64,000 nt of DNA from NCBI RefSeq assembly GCF_007992175.1, contig NZ_BJZT01000043.1, positions 1 to 64,000 of the forward strand. The letters are read 5' to 3'. The first letter of the stretch is position 1; the number at the start of each line of letters is the position of its first letter. The position numbers were made by a program, and so were the translations under genes. This stretch comes from Methylobacterium haplocladii. Lineage in GTDB: Bacteria > Pseudomonadota > Alphaproteobacteria > Rhizobiales > Beijerinckiaceae. The notes under the pieces are model-generated. The model ran no database searches, was not told the origin of the DNA, and saw only the letters and a list, made by a program, of their open reading frames with translations. Below are positions 33,114 to 41,948 of this stretch, in pieces.

Positions 33114-33893
33114 TCAAACCGCCCCGGACCCCTGCCCCGTCCCATCGAACACCGGCGCCGGCAGCCCCTGCTCCGCCAGATCCGCCCGGCCTTCCACGAG
33201 CAGCGCATTCGAGGCCGTCTCGATCCGGGCCTGCACCTCCGCCAGAAACTCCGGCCGACCGAGGCCGTGCGGGATCGGGGGCAGAAACTCGATGACGCAA
33301 GTCCCCGGCAGCCGCCAGAAGCTGTGGCGGCGCCAGTACAGGCCGGAATTCAGCGCCACCGGCACGCAGGGCACGCCGAGCGCCACGTAGAGATGCGAGA
33401 GCCCCTGTTTGTAGGCGGAGGGCGCCCCGGCGGCGCGGCGCGTGCCCTCGGGAAAGATGATGAGCTGTCGCCCCTCGCGGATCGCCTGCGCCGCGGCCTC
33501 GTTGAGCTTCGCCATGGTGCGAGCACCCTTGGCGCGATCGATCGGCACCATACCGGAGCGGCCGAGATACCAGCCGAACAGTGGGATCCACATCAGTTCG
33601 CGCTTGAGCACGTAGGTGAATTTTTCGAAGGGGATCGTCAGCGCCAGCGTCTCGAGCGTCGACTGGTGCTTGGCCGCGATCACCAGCGGGCCTTTCGGCA
33701 GGGCGTCGATCCCGCGAAAATCGACCCGCGTGCCGGCCACCACCCGCAGCAGCCAGATCGACACGTGCCCCCAGAACTGCGCGTATCGCAGGGTCGCCTT
33801 CTGCGAGACGAGAACAGGCAGGCCGACCAGCGCGATCACGGCCGTCGCGATGTAGAAGAGAATGTTGAAGGCGAGCGAGCGGACGACGACCAT
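33114..33893 (-). CDS. plsC: 1-acyl-glycerol-3-phosphate acyltransferase
   Basis: PlsC acylates lysophosphatidic acid at the inner membrane. An N-terminal membrane helix (RSLAFNILFYIATAVIALVG) precedes the catalytic motif. Motif I reads KHQSTLETLAL, so the usual HX4D has Glu81 in place of Asp after His76. Motif III is IIFPEGTRRA (residues 145-154), and GMVPIDRAKGARTM is motif II. The length of 259 residues is normal. An ATG eight codons upstream (MDAGCQVP) is an alternative start. It is monocistronic. Confidence 0.9.
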   Translation of the reverse strand: MVVVRSLAFNILFYIATAVIALVGLPVLVSQKATLRYAQFWGHVSIWLLRVVAGTRVDFRGIDALPKGPLVIAAKHQSTLETLALTIPFEKFTYVLKRELMWIPLFGWYLGRSGMVPIDRAKGARTMAKLNEAAAQAIREGRQLIIFPEGTRRAAGAPSAYKQGLSHLYVALGVPCVPVALNSGLYWRRHSFWRLPGTCVIEFLPPIPHGLGRPEFLAEVQARIETASNALLVEGRADLAEQGLPAPVFDGTGQGSGAV

Positions 33894-34469
33894 CGGAACC
33901 TGACACCCTGCGTCCATCCGCTGTAGCGCGGGGCGTGCCGCATCGCCACCGTCGGAATCCGGCGCTTCCGGCGCCGGTCAACCGCGCGGTCCCGGGTGCC
34001 GAGCCTCTGCCGCGTGTCGCCTTAGCGGACCAGGCGCTTGACGATGCGGTGGGGCCGGGCGGCAATCGAGTTCGGCGTCGGAACGTCGCGTTGACTTACG
34101 AGGTAGGCAGAGAGGAAATCCTTGGCTTCTGACTCTGAATGCAAAAAATAAAGCACGCCAAAATAGGCCTATGGCTGATAAAGCAGCAGTCAGTATTTTT
34201 GCATATATATGCTTATTTATTATTTATCCACGGATATTTAATTTGCAAAATGACGGCATTTCTTCTTAGTTTGGCAACAAGTATCCAAAATATTATATAA
34301 ATATATTGATTTATGCTAGGTGTTCTAAGTTGGAGAATTTTCGATGAAAATCACATCGACGCATATCTCATGTTGCTAAACTGCATCAGACTGAACCGAA
34401 AATTTATGCTTCAACGATCTTAAGATACGGAAATCAACGCGTGGCGGCTCTAGCAATTCGGGCTATCTT
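33894..34469. other. intergenic, AT-rich island edge
   Basis: The first 230 bases are GC-rich with no convincing gene. From about 34130 the sequence turns abruptly AT-rich, with runs such as ATATATATGCTTATTTATTA, and has no coding frame. It probably contains the promoter of the lipoprotein gene that follows, although I cannot fix -35 and -10 boxes with confidence. The change in composition marks the left edge of a foreign-looking segment. Confidence 0.6.
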
Positions 34470-35495
34470 ATGTGGACTTGTTTGAATTTAGCCCGTGTAG
34501 TGACGTTGGTATTAGCATTGAACGTATCCGCGTGTTCAATATATCCATTGGTCACTGATACGACGGGCCTTAATACTTATGAGATCGTCCAGCATATAAG
34601 ATGTGAAACCCGATATGCGGCACGGGGGTTCGTGTTCAAGCAGTTCGACCTCTACGACGACGTACCGGCTTATGGGACGATGACGGGAGCCGAGCTGACC
34701 CGTAGGCTTTACACCAAAGATCCGGCTACAGGCAAATACTTTATGTATCTCTACGAGCTTGACTGGAAAAAACTCAATCCAGGAATTAGAAGAACTTTAA
34801 ATTTTTTTTCCAGAACTTCGTTCAGTTATGATTTTACCTTGGATAACACCGAGGTCAATAATCATGGTGCGGGTCTTGATTTTGTTGGCAACAGCTTTGG
34901 CCAACAGGACAAGGTTCCTTTGACGTTCAAGGACGAGAAGACCCGCGAGGTTGAGCGCAATTTTCGAATTTTTGACAACTTTGAGGATTTTATAAAGTCG
35001 GAAAAATTCCACAAATATTGCGAGAGTTTTCAGCCGTACGAGCCCAATTGGCACTATCCCATTGCCGGCACGACGAGAATCCAGGAGTTGGTAAAGACGT
35101 TTCTCGACCTCAACAAGTCGGGTAATTTAACTGGCTCCAAAGAAAAGCCGCTGATCCCGACTGTTGCGGACACCGTCACATTCACAACGAAGGTCACGGC
35201 AAATATTAATCCCGGAATCGCTTTGAATCCTGTCGTAAGTCGCTTGACGCCGACGTTCCTCCAATTCACGAATGAGAACAATCGCACGGATCTTCATAAG
35301 GTCATCATTCTACTTAGCCTTGAGCCCTCGAAAGGGGGATTTGTGACGGCACGCGCAAATCAAATCGCAAGGATCGGCCGAGCTTCAAATAACGTAGATA
35401 TTCTTGCTTCTCAGGAACTCAATCAGCAACGCGACTATTCCACTCAGAATTCAATCATCGCAATTCCACGTGCGCTTAATCGAATCTCTCCGTAG
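34470..35495 (+). CDS. lipoprotein of unknown function, AT-rich gene
   Basis: The 341-residue product has the signal sequence MWTCLNLARVVTLVLALNVS and the lipobox VSAC, with Cys22 lipidated. The mature part contains TTGLNTYEIVQHIRCETRYA, a region that I have the impression recurs in Rhizobiales lipoproteins but cannot name. It ends with a beta-rich half that includes VADTVTFTTKVTANINPGIA. Codon use is AT-rich, unlike the flanking genes. The small downstream gene begins 31 bases after its stop, so the two form a unit. Confidence 0.7.
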   Translation: MWTCLNLARVVTLVLALNVSACSIYPLVTDTTGLNTYEIVQHIRCETRYAARGFVFKQFDLYDDVPAYGTMTGAELTRRLYTKDPATGKYFMYLYELDWKKLNPGIRRTLNFFSRTSFSYDFTLDNTEVNNHGAGLDFVGNSFGQQDKVPLTFKDEKTREVERNFRIFDNFEDFIKSEKFHKYCESFQPYEPNWHYPIAGTTRIQELVKTFLDLNKSGNLTGSKEKPLIPTVADTVTFTTKVTANINPGIALNPVVSRLTPTFLQFTNENNRTDLHKVIILLSLEPSKGGFVTARANQIARIGRASNNVDILASQELNQQRDYSTQNSIIAIPRALNRISP

Positions 35496-35526
35496 CCAAT
35501 GCTATCAATCGTACAAGCGGAGCAAT

Positions 35527-35940
35527 ATGATGACGGTAAAACGCATCGGTAAACGGAAAATACAGGTGAAGTTCATCGCCATAAACAAAACGGTTCGCAT
35601 CAATGCCGCCGATCTTTTAGAGCTTGCGGTCTACCTTGCACGCAGGACGAAATTCGACGAAGTCAAAGATAAATATTTGAATGATTTTACGCTCGATGTT
35701 CCAGAAGATTTGGTGAACGCTCTCAAGTATCATGTGGCGAGCGAAACAAATGCAGACCGCAGCGCGCTCGCTTCGTCGCTTTTGAGTTGGGAGGGTGGCG
35801 GGATCTTCCTCAAGAATCCAGCAGCCGCGAAGCCCTCGCGTGCGACGGGGCAATCGACGCTAGAGGCAAATGTGGTCGAAGACGACCGAAGCGCTCCGGG
35901 AGGGCAGTATCCATGGAAGGATCCGCCCCCCGGAGGCTAG
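35527..35940 (+). CDS. hypothetical protein in AT-rich island
   Basis: The 137-residue product starts MMTVKRIGKRKIQVKFIAIN, with CGGAG five bases before the first ATG of an ATGATG pair. It is basic at the N terminus and has a central helix ADLLELAVYLARRTKFDEVK. Its C-terminal tail is Pro/Gly rich (APGGQYPWKDPPPGG). There is no signal peptide, so it is probably cytoplasmic. No family is recognised. AT content is high in the 5' two thirds and drops near the end. Confidence 0.65.
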   Translation: MMTVKRIGKRKIQVKFIAINKTVRINAADLLELAVYLARRTKFDEVKDKYLNDFTLDVPEDLVNALKYHVASETNADRSALASSLLSWEGGGIFLKNPAAAKPSRATGQSTLEANVVEDDRSAPGGQYPWKDPPPGG

Positions 35941-36141
35941 TCGTTTGGGGTCCGCTACGATGCCTGTCTGCGCTTGGCAGAGTCGCCAGATTGTATTGAC
36001 GTCGGGCACCGGATCGACGGCCCGATGCCGAAAAACAGGTGTGGGAAACCGATCCTCGATCAGGAACCCTGCGCGTCGGCGGCCCGAGCCTTCCTAGACG
36101 ATAGCAAACACTGTCGTCTTAGGGTCGTAGGGTCGGGCTCG

Positions 36142-37308
36142 TCACGGCCAAACTTTGATCGCCGCCGCCCGCCGGACGAGATCGCGGTCCGAGGTAATCT
36201 CGCAGCCTTTCGTCACGAGCGTCGCATAGAACAACGCGGCCGTATCCCCAATATTGTCGAAATTCCGCCCCTGCGCAGCCGGGTCGAGCAGTGCTGGATA
36301 GGCGATCAGCCCACCGGCCGCCTGGCAGGGGTCGTCATAGAGCGTCGCACCGGCGAGCAGCAGCCGCGGCTCGTCCCAGGTCAGCAGGTCGCGCGAGGTC
36401 GTCCAGTAAAAGCCGGACTGGGGGAAACGGTCCCCGGCCTTGGCCATGAACACGGCGATGAAGGCGCCGCTGGTGCGATGACGGACGACACTGCCGACTG
36501 GGGCGGGGAACGGAGCGATCGGCTTGCAGGTGTCGGTGCCTGTCCGTGCCGTTCGGTACGGGTCCGGGAAAGCGGCTTTGAAGGCGGTGCCGGTCCAGGC
36601 GCGCCAACCCGACGGGTCGGCGGGCGTCTCTGTGCGAAAGAGGCAGACGCCGTGCTCCTGGCTGCTGCTGGGCTGGTTCCAGCCCGTGGTCGACGCAAAA
36701 AAGTAGCGGTAGCGGCCGTCGGCAAAGATGTTGGAGGGGTTGAAGAAGCCCCGGTGCCGCCCCTGGTCGATTTCCTGGCGGAAGGGCGCGCCGGCCACCA
36801 CCACGGGCGGAGCTTTTCGGGTGAAGGTCAGGCCGCCATCCGTCGAGCTGGCGCCGAGGACGGTATTGTACCAGCACTCCATGTAGACCTTGGAGCGGCA
36901 GCGGCCCGGGTGTTCGTTGGCCTGGTATTCGTGGTGCAGCAGCGCGGCGACGGTCTTGCCGTCCTCGGTCCAGGTCGCGGTGATCCAGGAACGGTCGTCG
37001 TAGGCGGCCGGATCGGGCCGCTCGCCGGAATCGAGGACGATGCGGCAGTCGATCTTGAGGTGGTCGAGGTCCGGGCCGCGCAGGGCCCGGTTCCGGTAGT
37101 GCATCCCGTAGAGAGCGACCGCTCCCGTCGCATCGCGAAACGCGCGGGCGGGTGCGTCGGGTACGTCGGCCCCGTCGCAGGCATCGCGGGAGGCGACGAA
37201 GACCGGAATCGGCGGCCCGACCAGCGTCAGCGCCGAGAGCGGCGGATCGCCGGCCGCGTGCACGGGGCCGGCGAGCGCCAGGAGGGTGAGACAGACGCGT
37301 GGGATCAT
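36142..37308 (-). CDS. exported beta-propeller glycosidase-like protein
   Basis: A signal peptide (MIPRVCLTLLALAGPVHAAG) precedes a 365-residue mature chain. Repeated strand motifs with Asp-box-like turns (ASSTDGGLTFTRKAP), GFFNPSNIFADGRYRYFF and SGFYWTTSRDLLTWDEPRL recall five-bladed propellers of the GH32/GH43/GH68-like superfamily. I cannot identify a catalytic triad with confidence, so hydrolase activity is uncertain. There are several cysteines (DACDGADV, GRCRSKVYMECW, DTCKP). The open frame runs much further upstream, but the signal peptide fixes the start. Confidence 0.7.
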   Translation of the reverse strand: MIPRVCLTLLALAGPVHAAGDPPLSALTLVGPPIPVFVASRDACDGADVPDAPARAFRDATGAVALYGMHYRNRALRGPDLDHLKIDCRIVLDSGERPDPAAYDDRSWITATWTEDGKTVAALLHHEYQANEHPGRCRSKVYMECWYNTVLGASSTDGGLTFTRKAPPVVVAGAPFRQEIDQGRHRGFFNPSNIFADGRYRYFFASTTGWNQPSSSQEHGVCLFRTETPADPSGWRAWTGTAFKAAFPDPYRTARTGTDTCKPIAPFPAPVGSVVRHRTSGAFIAVFMAKAGDRFPQSGFYWTTSRDLLTWDEPRLLLAGATLYDDPCQAAGGLIAYPALLDPAAQGRNFDNIGDTAALFYATLVTKGCEITSDRDLVRRAAAIKVWP

Positions 37309-37422
37309 CGGAGCGGCCTGGACTTCGTCCCCAAAAAGCAGTCTTGAATCATTACAGAGTGGTTCGGTACGGTCCCAGCGTTGGCCGACATCCACGGATT
37401 CGACGGCTCCCTTAGGACAACC

Positions 37423-38019
37423 ATGGCGATCCTGATCCTCGGCCTCGTGCTGTTTCTCGGCACGCACGCCTTCACCATGCTCCGCCGACCCCGCGCCGAC
37501 CTGATCGGCCGCCTCGGCGAGAACCGCTACAAGGGGGCCTATACCATCCTGTCGCTCCTCGGCTTCGCGCTGATGATCTACGGATTCGGCCTCTACCGGG
37601 CGGAGGGGATGATCCCGGTCTGGGATCCGCCGGTCTGGACGCGCCATCTCGCGCTCACGCTGACGCTGTTCGCCTTCATCAGCCTCGCCGCGATGGGGCC
37701 GCGGCCGAGCCACATCCAAGCGGCTGTGAAGCACCCGATGCTGCTCGCGATCAAGATCTGGGCGACGGCGCATCTGCTGGCCAACGGCGATCTCGGCTCG
37801 ATCCTGCTGTTCGGTGGCTTTCTGGCATGGGCGGTGGCGGCCCGCATCAGCCTGAAGCGCCGCGCCGACGAGCCGGCGCGCAAGTTGCCGAAACCCGCAC
37901 CGGCGGGCTGGACCCGGGACATCGTCGCCGTGGTCGCCGGAACGGCCGTGTGGTTCCTCTTCGCGCGCTTCCTCCACCCGATCCTGATCGGCGTCGCGGC
38001 GTGGCCGGGACAGGGCTGA
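37423..38019 (+). CDS. NnrU-family membrane protein
   Basis: This 198-residue integral membrane protein has six or so spans. It starts MAILILGLVLFLGTHAFTML and contains RPRADLIGRLGENRYKGAYT, the typical NnrU entry segment. WDPPVWTRHLALTLTLFAF and KHPMLLAIKIWATAHLLANG then follow, with conserved histidines. NnrU proteins are associated with nitric oxide and denitrification genes in some bacteria and resemble NnrU/MttB methyltransferase-like membrane proteins; the role here is unknown. AGGA lies six bases before the ATG. Confidence 0.87.
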   Translation: MAILILGLVLFLGTHAFTMLRRPRADLIGRLGENRYKGAYTILSLLGFALMIYGFGLYRAEGMIPVWDPPVWTRHLALTLTLFAFISLAAMGPRPSHIQAAVKHPMLLAIKIWATAHLLANGDLGSILLFGGFLAWAVAARISLKRRADEPARKLPKPAPAGWTRDIVAVVAGTAVWFLFARFLHPILIGVAAWPGQG

Positions 38020-38212
38020 GACCCACCTCGGTGCTTCCGAGGGGAGGCCGAACCAATCCGGAGCCACATCGTGAGCGAGTATCTCTCACAAGACGTCGGC
38101 TGCGCCACCGGAACCAGGGAGACTCCGCCATTCGGCGTTGGGTGAAGCTCACCTCGCCCGGGGTGGCGTAGCCGGACCTGCGAAGGCGAAGCGGATCCGA
38201 ACGCTCCGACCC

Positions 38213-38980
38213 TCAGACGCAGCCGCTCAGCCACGCAATCGCACCCTCGACGGCGGGCACGGACGGCACGTCCGGCATGTTCGGCTGCCGAAGGATGATG
38301 ACGGAAAGCCCGAGCTCGCGGGCCGCTGCGATCTTTGCCGAGGTCGCCGTCCCCCCCGAATTCTTGGTCACGAGCACTTCGATGCCGGCCTCGCGCAGAA
38401 ACGCGATCTCGTCCGCCAGGGTGAATGGCCCACGCGCCGTGATCTCCGTGAGCCTTGGAACCGACAAAGCATCGCCGATGGGCTCGATGGTTCGCGCGAC
38501 GTAATCGTGCTGCGGCGCGGCGGCGAACGCGCCGAGTTCCTGGCGGCCGATGGTGAGGAAGACGCGCCGCGGTGCGGATCCGACCGCGGCGGCCGCCGCC
38601 GCCATGTCGTCGACCTCGATCCAGCGATCTCCCTCCATGCGGTCCCAGGGCGGACGACGTATGGCGAGCAGCATGACGCCGGTCTGGGCGCAGGCCGTCG
38701 CGGCGTTTCGCGAAATTCGTGCGGCGAAGGGGTGGGTGGCGTCCACGACACGAGCGATGCGATGCCCGGCGATCCAGGCCGCCAGACCTTCAGCCCCGCC
38801 GAACCCGCCGAGCCGTGTCGGGACCCTAGGCAGTGTCGGATTGAGCGTGCGTCCCGCGAGCGACAGGGTCAGCGCCAGTCGCGGCGCGGTGGCCAAAGCG
38901 CGCGCCAGCGCCGAGGCTTCCGTCGTCCCCCCCAGGATGAGGACCGGCAGGCGGTCCGCCCCGTCCTGCTCCGAACCCAT
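38213..38980 (-). CDS. cobK: precorrin-6A reductase
   Basis: CobK/CbiJ reduces precorrin-6A (or cobalt-precorrin-6A) with NADPH in cobalamin synthesis. The 255-residue protein has the nucleotide-binding start LPVLILGGTTEASALARALA, then TRLGGFGGAEGLAAWI. Family motifs RVVDATHPFAARISRNAATA, FLTIGRQEL and the C-terminal VTKNSGGTATSAKIAAAREL are present. No other cob genes are nearby and no cobalamin riboswitch is apparent upstream. Confidence 0.93.
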   Translation of the reverse strand: MGSEQDGADRLPVLILGGTTEASALARALATAPRLALTLSLAGRTLNPTLPRVPTRLGGFGGAEGLAAWIAGHRIARVVDATHPFAARISRNAATACAQTGVMLLAIRRPPWDRMEGDRWIEVDDMAAAAAAVGSAPRRVFLTIGRQELGAFAAAPQHDYVARTIEPIGDALSVPRLTEITARGPFTLADEIAFLREAGIEVLVTKNSGGTATSAKIAAARELGLSVIILRQPNMPDVPSVPAVEGAIAWLSGCV

Positions 38981-39085
38981 GTGAAGTCCTCAAACCTATC
39001 TCTGGTTCGCGGTGCTGTCTCACGGAATTTGCGCCGTGGTCCAGCTTGAGTCCTCCGGTTCTTTCGATTTCCGGCGTTCGGCCGG

Positions 39086-39562
39086 TCATCCAGCCGCTGC
39101 CCGCTCCAGCCCCGCGACGTCGAGCTTGATCATGCCCTGCATCGCGGTGAAGACGCGGGCTGCCACGGCGGGGTCCGGATCGCCCAGGAGGCGCGGGAGC
39201 ATGTCGGGGACGATCTGCCAGGGAACGCTCCAGCGGTCGCGCAGCCAGCCGCACATGATCTCCGAGCCGCCATCGGAGGTGAGCGCGGTCCAGAGCCGGT
39301 CGACCTCGGCCTGGTCGGCGCAGGAGACGGAGAGGGAAGCGGCCGTTCCGTAATCGGCTGCGCGGCCGCCGTTGAGTGCCTGGAAGCTCTGGCCGCCGAG
39401 CGTAAAATTCACCACGATGGCATCGCCGGCCTGCCCGCCCGGCCACGGCCCCGGCGAGCGCTGGACATGTTCGACGGAAGAATCCGGGACGATCGAAACG
39501 TAGAAGCGAACGGCCGCTTCACCATCCTTGTCGAACCAAAGGCAGGTCCTGACCTTCGACAT
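39086..39562 (-). CDS. VOC/PhnB-like glyoxalase-fold protein
   Basis: The 158-residue protein begins SKVRTCLWFDKDGEAAVRFY and has VNFTLGGQSFQALNGG and EVDRLWTALTSDGG, then CGWLRDRWSVPWQIVPDML. These segments belong to the PhnB-like (3-demethylubiquinone methyltransferase-annotated) branch of the vicinal oxygen chelate superfamily. Real activity in this branch is generally unknown, and the older methyltransferase name is probably misleading. Confidence 0.88.
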   Translation of the reverse strand: MSKVRTCLWFDKDGEAAVRFYVSIVPDSSVEHVQRSPGPWPGGQAGDAIVVNFTLGGQSFQALNGGRAADYGTAASLSVSCADQAEVDRLWTALTSDGGSEIMCGWLRDRWSVPWQIVPDMLPRLLGDPDPAVAARVFTAMQGMIKLDVAGLERAAAG

Positions 39563-39762
39563 CGCGGCATCTCCCTTCCAGCCGATTCGGATTTTCGGAC
39601 TTGCCGTAGCGTGCCGCCTTTCGGCGATTCGAAAAAGCGAGGCAGTACGCGGCGCGGGACGCCATCCTGCGGCAACCCGCCACCATAGGGCTGGCCAAAT
39701 TTAGGTTGCGCGCAAGCCAAAGCGATTGCCGGCCACCGGGCAGGGCTGCTATCACCGTCGGT

Positions 39763-39855
39763 GGAGGCGAACGGGGTCTGGTGGCCCTCCTGGTCTTCAA
39801 AACCAGTGGTACGCCAACAGCGTACGGTGGGTTCGATTCCCATCCGCTTCCGCCA
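39763..39855 (+). tRNA. selC: tRNA-Sec (TCA)
   Basis: The anticodon arm CTGGT-CTTCAAA-ACCAG has TCA in the anticodon position, which reads UGA. A long extra arm (GGTACGCC-AACA-GCGTAC type) and the T arm GTGGGTTCGATTCCCAT follow. The acceptor GGAGGCG pairs with CGCTTCC with one G-U, the discriminator is G, and CCA is encoded. A length of 93 bases, a long variable arm and a G discriminator are those of selenocysteine tRNA. No selA, selB or selenoprotein gene is in the window. Confidence 0.93.
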
Positions 39856-39907
39856 ACCGGTCATAGCCTTGCATGAGCGAAGGCGTTCGCCTGCTCAAGC
39901 CACGGTC

Positions 39908-40090
39908 TCACGCGTCATCGCTATCCGACGGCGAGTTCAGGATATCCTCCAGCTCGTCGACCAGTTGATCGATCTGCTCCTCGCTGGCCAGCACCTTGAC
40001 GGTACCACCACCTTCCGTGGCGAAGGCGAGCTCGATGGCCTCGCCGCTGCGGGTGGCCAGGATGCGGACGAGTTTCTTGGCAGCGCTCAT
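39908..40090 (-). CDS. small hypothetical protein
   Basis: The 60-residue product MSAAKKLVRILATRSGEAIE continues with a beta strand and the acidic tail EEQIDQLVDELEDILNSPSD. It appears to be a compact beta-beta-alpha domain with a basic front and an acidic C terminus. No family is assigned. It begins 133 bases before the divergent phospholipase-like gene, and the frame further upstream lacks support. Confidence 0.55.
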   Translation of the reverse strand: MSAAKKLVRILATRSGEAIELAFATEGGGTVKVLASEEQIDQLVDELEDILNSPSDSDDA

Positions 40091-40222
40091 GCGCGGGGGC
40101 CTCGTGCGTGGAGGGTGGGAACGGTGCGAGCTCGCGCCGTGACGGCTTTCGCAAAGCATGGGCGGAACCGGATTGTCGAGCTGGGGCTTACTGGTCCGGT
40201 CGAAGCGAGTGCAACCACCGTG

Positions 40223-40789
40223 ATGCTGTTCAAGTCCCTGCTCGCCTTAGCCTTGTTGACCGTCGCCTCCGGTGCACTGGCTCAGACCGAGGCGCCATCG
40301 GCCACCGAGGAGACTGCGATCACCGGACCTCCGCCGCCGCTGCCGGACCTGTCCGAACCGAATTCGCGCAATGCCGAGAGCCTAGCCGAGCCGGGATCGA
40401 GCTCGGTGATCCCGAAGGCCTTGCGCGGCTCCGGCGCGAAGGCCGGCGGTCCGGCCAACGACCTTAATTCCGGCGGAGCCGATGCACCGCCGCGCGAGCC
40501 GAGCAGCAACCTCGCCAACGTGCTGGCCGGCACCGAGCTGTTCCACGGCAACTATTGCGGCGCCGGCCAGCGCGGCGAAGGCCTGCCGCCCACCGACGAC
40601 CTCGATGCGGCCTGCATGAGCCACGACGCCTGCTACGATGCGGCCGGGTACGCCTCCTGCGCCTGCGATCGGGTTCTGGGGCGCGAGGCGTCGTTGGTTG
40701 CGGACCGGCCGGGCATCGCGCTCGACGTCCGGCGCAAGGCACTCAGCGTCGTGGAGGCCGCGGGCGTGATGGCGTGCCGGGGGCCGTAG
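40223..40789 (+). CDS. exported phospholipase A2-like protein
   Basis: The signal peptide MLFKSLLALALLTVASGALA precedes a Pro/Ser-rich linker of about 80 residues and then a small PLA2 domain. FHGNYCGAGQRGEG (107-120) is the calcium-loop equivalent. CMSHDACYDAAGYASC holds the catalytic His134-Asp135 pair with Cys131, Cys137 and Cys146, and CDR follows. This matches prokaryotic or fungal-type phospholipase A2, which releases fatty acid from the sn-2 position. A GTG directly before the ATG could also start translation. The target lipid is unknown. Confidence 0.82.
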   Translation: MLFKSLLALALLTVASGALAQTEAPSATEETAITGPPPPLPDLSEPNSRNAESLAEPGSSSVIPKALRGSGAKAGGPANDLNSGGADAPPREPSSNLANVLAGTELFHGNYCGAGQRGEGLPPTDDLDAACMSHDACYDAAGYASCACDRVLGREASLVADRPGIALDVRRKALSVVEAAGVMACRGP

Positions 40790-40867
40790 TGCAGCGAGGC
40801 GGCCGAGGGTCGCTTCGCAACGCTCGCGATGACAAGACCGGGACCAGTGGCTATCTTGGAGACCCGC

Positions 40868-41920
40868 TCAGGTCCCGGTCAACAGCCCGACAGCCACCGC
40901 CGGCCCACAAGTCGAGACCCAATCGGCCCCGCGGTCAGTGAGACCATCGGCAATCACGTCGGTGAAAGCGCGACATGTGCGGCCGATGCGCTGAGCGAGA
41001 CGCTCCGCCAAGAAGGCGCCTGCGCCGCAGATCACCAGTGGCGATTCCGCGAAAACATCGCTTCGTGAGAGCAGCGTCGCGGCAGCGTCGTGGAGGGGGC
41101 GGAGCTGGGCTTCGGCGAACCATGCCGCGAGCGCGCGCCATTCCTTGGACGTACCTTCGGCATGGTCACGGCCGATGATGCGGGAGAGGCGCGTCTCTGA
41201 TTCGGCGATCGATTTGCCCTTGAGATCGGCGCTGTGCTGCTGGTCGGCGCCCTCGGGGAGATCGCCGAGGAGGCGGTGGATGTCGGCGGTGGTTGCGAAG
41301 GACTCGGCCATGAGGGCGGTGCGCCGGCCTGCCCAGGGCGCGTGCGTCGCCAGCGCCGGCAGGGCGGTGCGGACGACACCGGAATAAACGAGCTCGCCCG
41401 TCTCCAGGCGCTCGGCGTCGCTGTAGCCGGTCGAGGCGGGCCGGCCGTCGACGATCGGGATGAGGTCCGACGTGGTCGAGCCGATATCGACCAGCAGCGC
41501 GTTGGGGACGTGGCGACCGACCAGCGCGGCGGTGGCGTGCCAGTTCGCCGAGGCGATGTCGGCGCCGTGGACCTCGGCGGCCTCCGGCGCAACGAATCCG
41601 GAGCGGCCGGCATAGATCCGCACGCGGCCCTTCAGGTTCGCGGCGGCCCAGGCGGCGAGTTGGGCCACACCGTCGGCGCGGTCCTTGAAGCAGTCGGTCA
41701 GCTCGCCCGTCATGGTGACGGCGTGGTCGGCCTCGCCCCGCGCCCATACGGGCAAGCCCGAAAAGGTCTCGTCGAGAGCAGGAATGCCGCGCCAGAGCTT
41801 GCACGGTGCCTGCACGGCCTCACGGACGCGTCCGCCCTCGACAAGCGCCGCCTTGACATGCACCCCCCCGAGATCCCACCCGATTTTCTTGGGGTTCGAG
41901 GCGTCTGGGGCGTGGCTCAC
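40868..41920 (-). CDS. H4MPT-linked C1 pathway protein (COG1548-like)
   Basis: This 350-residue protein has an actin/hydantoinase-like ATPase fold. The phosphate loop GWDLGGVHVKAALVEGG lies near the N terminus, ALLVDIGSTTSDLIPIVDG is the second loop, and VICGAGAFLAERLAQRIG is the adenosine motif. Proteins of this type occur only with the H4MPT C1 pathway and are required or suspected in cofactor synthesis. The true start is either this GTG or an ATG at 41950, whose codon overlaps the divergent HisA-like gene start. No reaction has been shown. Confidence 0.88.
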   Translation of the reverse strand: MSHAPDASNPKKIGWDLGGVHVKAALVEGGRVREAVQAPCKLWRGIPALDETFSGLPVWARGEADHAVTMTGELTDCFKDRADGVAQLAAWAAANLKGRVRIYAGRSGFVAPEAAEVHGADIASANWHATAALVGRHVPNALLVDIGSTTSDLIPIVDGRPASTGYSDAERLETGELVYSGVVRTALPALATHAPWAGRRTALMAESFATTADIHRLLGDLPEGADQQHSADLKGKSIAESETRLSRIIGRDHAEGTSKEWRALAAWFAEAQLRPLHDAAATLLSRSDVFAESPLVICGAGAFLAERLAQRIGRTCRAFTDVIADGLTDRGADWVSTCGPAVAVGLLTGT

Positions 41921-41948
41921 GGGGGTCTCGCCAGGGAAGCGGGGCAAC

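Noticed and set aside
37309..38067. Upstream extension of the exported propeller-like protein
   Set aside because: The frame is antisense to the NnrU gene, and a signal peptide marks the start at 37308.
38213..38980. Cobalamin riboswitch near cobK
   Set aside because: I looked upstream for a B12-box-like conserved element and did not see one.
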